The position numbers and the translations under genes are program-made. Shown here one piece after another: positions 58,021-64,000 of a stretch of 64,000 bases of DNA. The stretch is from Cololabis saira (Eukaryota; Chordata; Actinopteri; Beloniformes; Belonidae): positions 27,399,919 to 27,463,918 of the forward strand of contig NC_084592.1 in the NCBI RefSeq assembly GCF_033807715.1, in the 5' to 3' direction. The notes under the pieces were generated by a model, which ran no database searches, was not told the DNA's origin, and saw only the letters and a list, made by a program, of their open reading frames with translations. Positions within the stretch are counted from its first letter, which is position 1, and each line of letters starts with the position of its first letter.

Positions 58021-58484
58021 ATTGTTAAAAAAATAAAACATACGTTTTTTATAAATAACATGTATGCACTATTGCTGGCTCAAGGAAGGACCGTGTGTTT
58101 TCTGAAGGTGTCGTTGAACAGCTTCAGGTGCATTGCTTGGAAGATCTGAAATCATAAACAGAAAAAAATGTATTACTACATCTGAGTCAGGAGCTCCGGT
58201 GTTACTTTACACTGGAGCCGCCGGGGCCCGGGGCCCCTCACCGGTCCGGTCCTATGTGTAGTCCCGGTGTGTGGCCCCGGTGCTCCGGAGCTAAGCTAAA
58301 TACTTAATCCATGCAACCCATACTTGTAGAAAAATATAAATAACATCAAAAAAATAACGTCACTTACCGCTGACTCGTGTGCAGTTGCCGGGTCCGTACT
58401 GCTGCTACTGATCCTTTTATCAGGGTAAATGTCGATGCAAAACCTCATTTCTACTGTCCCCTCGCTGTGGAAACAGCCACCGCT
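58021..58484 (-). other. Candidate two-exon mini-transcript in K1-D
   Basis: On the minus strand an open exon reads VEMRFCIDIYPDKRISSSST then DPATAHESA, ending at 58368 before donor GTAAGTG. After 222 bp, GTTTATGATTTCAG leads to an exon starting 58145. It reads in phase IFQAMHLKLFNDTFRKHTVL, then P and TGA (58082-58080). AATAAAG on the same strand follows near 58026-58020. Donor, acceptor and the AATAAA region are also present in K1-E (63610/63422), and the two splice sites in K1-A (8382/8248). The peptide matches nothing I know. Confidence 0.4.
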
Positions 58485-58565
58485 TCTAAACAATGGCTGA
58501 AGCTCCAGCCGGCGGAGAGAGTTGTGGGCGTGGTTTCAGCAGCGGAGACCGACCTATGGAAATGA

Positions 58566-58593
58566 GCGCCTATGGTGACGTCACCATAGGCGC
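58566..58593. promoter_or_regulatory. CRE-centred palindrome (K1-D)
   Basis: Arms GCGCCTATGG and CCATAGGCGC flank TGACGTCA (58576-58583). Both arms carry the paired change relative to copy A. Confidence 0.65.
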
Positions 58594-58714
58594 TGATTCA
58601 GAACAGCCCGTGGAAAGTCAAGTGACACTGGAAGGACCCTCCGGGCGGGGGAACAGACCCTGCAGAAACTCATGGGATTTCATCTTCCCTCTGCTGGCAG
58701 GGTGAAGGGAGACC

Positions 58715-60655
<1,941 letters not shown>

Positions 60656-60659
60656 AGGA

Positions 60660-61195
60660 ACATTGTGGTTTGTCTTGGCCATGGAATACTGCCAGATCTT
60701 TATGCTCGCTAGGATCCTGGAGGGAGCACAGGAGTTTGCCCAACCAGTTCACATGTGGTTTGTTGACTCAGAGAAGGCAATCGACTGTGTTCCTCAAGGT
60801 TTTTTATTGGGGTTGCAGGAAAAGTACGGGGTTCTGGGTCCATTGCGGAGGTCTATTGAGTCACTTTATAATTTGGCTCCCATTACTGGTTGTAAATTGG
60901 ATTAATTCCAGGTGGGAGATGGACATTGTCAGGGCTGGGGCTGCCTTTGGTCACAGATTCTGTGCATAACTTTTATGACCATGATTTCTAGGTGCAGCCG
61001 AGGGGCCGAGGGGGTGCAGTTTGGCGACCTCAAGATTCTGTTTCTGCCTTTTTGCAGATGATGTCCTGTCAGCTTCATGGAGCCTTGATCTTCCGCTTTT
61101 TTTGGAGAAGTTTTCAGCCCAGTGTGTAATGGTGGGGATAAGAGTCAGCACCTCTAAATCTGAGACCACAGTTTTCGGTAGGAAATGAGTGGAAT
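60660..61195 (+). pseudogene. I/Nimb-like LINE reverse transcriptase fragment
   Basis: LARILEGAQEFAQPVHMWFV then DSEKAIDCVPQGF is RT motif A with its catalytic Asp (usual FVDLEKAFDRVP). LQEKYGVLGPLRRSIESLYN follows. After a stop, RGAEGVQFGDLKI and, in another frame, FADDV (61050-61064) represent motif C, and RVSTSKSETTVFGRK (near 61142-61186) the next block. The QGCPLSP block is destroyed. Several stops and shifts show decay. Confidence 0.82.
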
Positions 61196-62440
<1,245 letters not shown>

Positions 62441-63080
62441 TGCTCCACGGCACCCGTAGCTTGAGGAAAAGTATGGTGGACTGAAAGATGGAGAATGAAA
62501 AGGGACTTTTGAACGGCAAGTTCACTTTCAAAAAGATGCAAGATTATTAAGTTATTTGCATGTACTGTCGATTTAAAATAATTACCATCCAGTACGTTGA
62601 GTCTCAAATACCACTTTTACATTGAGCTGCTTAAAAAAACAAGGAATCTTAAGTTAGTCTTTACAAGTGTAAAGTCGGGGACTACATTGTGTTTGTATTT
62701 ATGAAGGAATGTTACATTCAGGTCAAAAGCTTTTTTGTAGAAAGTTGAATAAACATTGGCATAAAGCAAGCATATTTGCCCTTTCTCATGTTGTTAAAGG
62801 GGACATATTATGGCATTTAATGTATATTTTAAACAGGCCTTGAATGTCTTAAAAACAATCTAAATCTTGTTTTTTCTACATAAATCAGAAATTCAGTCTC
62901 TGGGCCATGTTTTTATTTTTTCCGCTTCTAAAGCCTTTTTCTGTGATTCATTTTCAGGGCGGGGGGGGGGGGCTATGATAATGAGGCTCTGCGCTGATTG
63001 GCTGCTTGAATGATGTGTAGCAGGGGAGGAGACAAAGCGTCGCTCCGGGCAGAAGAGCAGCGGCTGCGTAGCAAAGCGTG

Positions 63081-63163
63081 TCCACGGTTCTGCGTTAAAT
63101 CGACACGTACCCTACGCCGTAGGCTCTGTGTTGGTGTAACGCGGAACCATAAATCAGCCTTTA
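63081..63163. repeat. PM palindrome copy in K1-E
   Basis: ACGGTTCTGCGTTAAATCG to GGAACCATAAATCAGCC around CCTACGCCGTAGG. Confidence 0.8.
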
Positions 63164-63803
63164 GTCACGTCGTCTTCAAACAGGAAGATTTAATTAAATT
63201 CTAAACAGTTACACCACAGTTATTTACTCCGATTCCTCATCATTTCACTTCTTATGTTACAAGTCAAATGAATCATGTTAACTGTAAAGAAATCACAACA
63301 CTGAATTTTCACAAATGGCAACTTTATTGTTAAAATATATAAATAAAATGTATGCACTATTGCTGGCTCAAGGAAGGACCGCGCGTCTTCTGAATGTGAA
63401 CAGCTCCAGGTGCTTGAAAGATCTGAAACCACAGAAGAAAAATTTATTACGGTACTAATAGAGCCCCGAGCCCGGGGCTCCTCGACGGTCTGGTCCGTGA
63501 GCAGCCCCCACAGCTCCGTATGCGGCGCCGGGGCTCCGGAGCTAAGCTAAATACTTAGCCCATGCAAAGATCATACAAATATAAATAACATAAAAAAAAA
63601 GGAACATACCGCTGACTCGTGTGCAGTTACCGGGTCCGTGCTGTGGGAACTGATCCTTTTATGAGGGTAAATGTCGATGCAAAATCTCATTTCTACTCCC
63701 CCTCGCTGTTCAAACAGCCACCGCTTCTGAACAATGGCGGACGCTCGAGCCGGCGGAGAGAGCTGGTTGTGGGCGTGGTTTCAGCAGCGGAGGCCGAACC
63801 TCT

Positions 63804-63831
63804 GCGCCTCGGGTGACGTCACCCTAAGCGC
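63804..63831. promoter_or_regulatory. CRE-centred palindrome (K1-E)
   Basis: Arms GCGCCTCGGG and CCCTAAGCGC flank TGACGTCA (63814-63821); the arms have two mismatched pairs. Confidence 0.6.
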
Positions 63832-64000
63832 AGATTCTCATTGGCTCAAAAAGAATCACGTGACACTGGGGGATTCTGTCCGGCGGAGGTCACAGACCTT
63901 GCAGAAATTCATGGTATTTTGTCTCCCCTGTGCTGGCAGGGTGAGGGGAGACCACTTTATATATGTTAAATCAAGAAAAAACGTGTTTTTCATAATATGT

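Larger units (their letters stand above)
62794..64000 (+). mobile_element. TTAA-target transposon K1, copy E (runs off the window)
   Basis: Left end TTAAAGGGGACATATTATGG at 62794. The right end reaches TTTTTCATAATATGT at the window edge, a few bases short of its TTAA. It contains PM (63081-63163), the splice-like sites (donor GT at 63609-63608, exon 2 from 63422) and the CRE palindrome (63804-63831). Confidence 0.87.

Overview
The window looks like intergenic or deep intronic DNA from a teleost fish. I found no convincing host protein-coding gene, rRNA or tRNA. The sequence is AT-rich, with long (TA)n, (CA)n, (TATC)n and (ATT)n tracts. It is packed with repeat types familiar from fish genomes: L2/CR1/Rex-like, RTE-like, I/Nimb-like and L1/Tx1-like LINE fragments, LTR remnants, hAT, Tc1/IS630-like, pogo-like and TTAA-target DNA transposons, and many MITEs. 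The species cannot be named from sequence alone. Superfamily names below come from recognised protein motifs, termini and target-site duplications (TSDs), not from database searches.

Layout. 1-6.0 kb: noncoding DNA, an I-like LINE scrap, and an L1-like ORF2 cut by a 1.2-kb hAT element with a perfect 8-bp TSD. 6.0-6.25 kb: a solo LTR with a 5-bp TSD. 7.4-12.6 kb: two copies of a TTAA element (here called K1) and one of a second TTAA MITE (K2). One K1 carries a hAT insertion; the other splits a LINE reverse transcriptase. 12.6-13.8 kb: antisense L2-like endonuclease. 13.8-18.1 kb: featureless. 18.2-18.9 kb: an LTR-bounded element with a GC-rich gag-like ORF. 20.0-22.2 kb: a Harbinger-like element split by a copy of family G. 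22.4-24.2 kb: a hAT inside another LINE endonuclease. 25.3-25.8 kb: a large foldback. 25.9-26.8 kb: RTE reverse-transcriptase tail. 27.0-29.0 kb: head-to-tail array of family G. 30.2-31.8 kb: an internally deleted IS630-like transposon inside an L2 tail. 34.7-38.1 kb: two more G copies with three nested MITEs. 41.2-45.3 kb: a 4.1-kb TIR-bounded block holding a G copy, a spliced-looking ORF and a hAT transposase remnant. 51.8-56.0 kb: two G copies, the second invaded by a pogo-like element. 57.3-64 kb: two more K1 copies, a K2 copy, (TA)n tracts and an I-like LINE fragment.

Three repeat families tie the window together. Family G (about 1-1.5 kb) begins ATTAAAGCTGCAAGCAGC and ends in a hairpin followed by GGGCCCT. 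Its internal ~140-bp units each pair a CCAAT box with a GC box, and it occurs once as a direct tandem array. Family K1 (TTAAAGGGGACCTATTATG ends) carries a 28-bp CRE-centred palindrome whose arms covary between copies, followed on the opposite strand by conserved splice-like sites and a poly(A) region. A small palindromic MITE (PM, core CCTACGCCGTAGG) is spread both on its own and inside K1 copies. The most interesting biology here is therefore in non-autonomous transposons carrying promoter-like or exon-like cargo.
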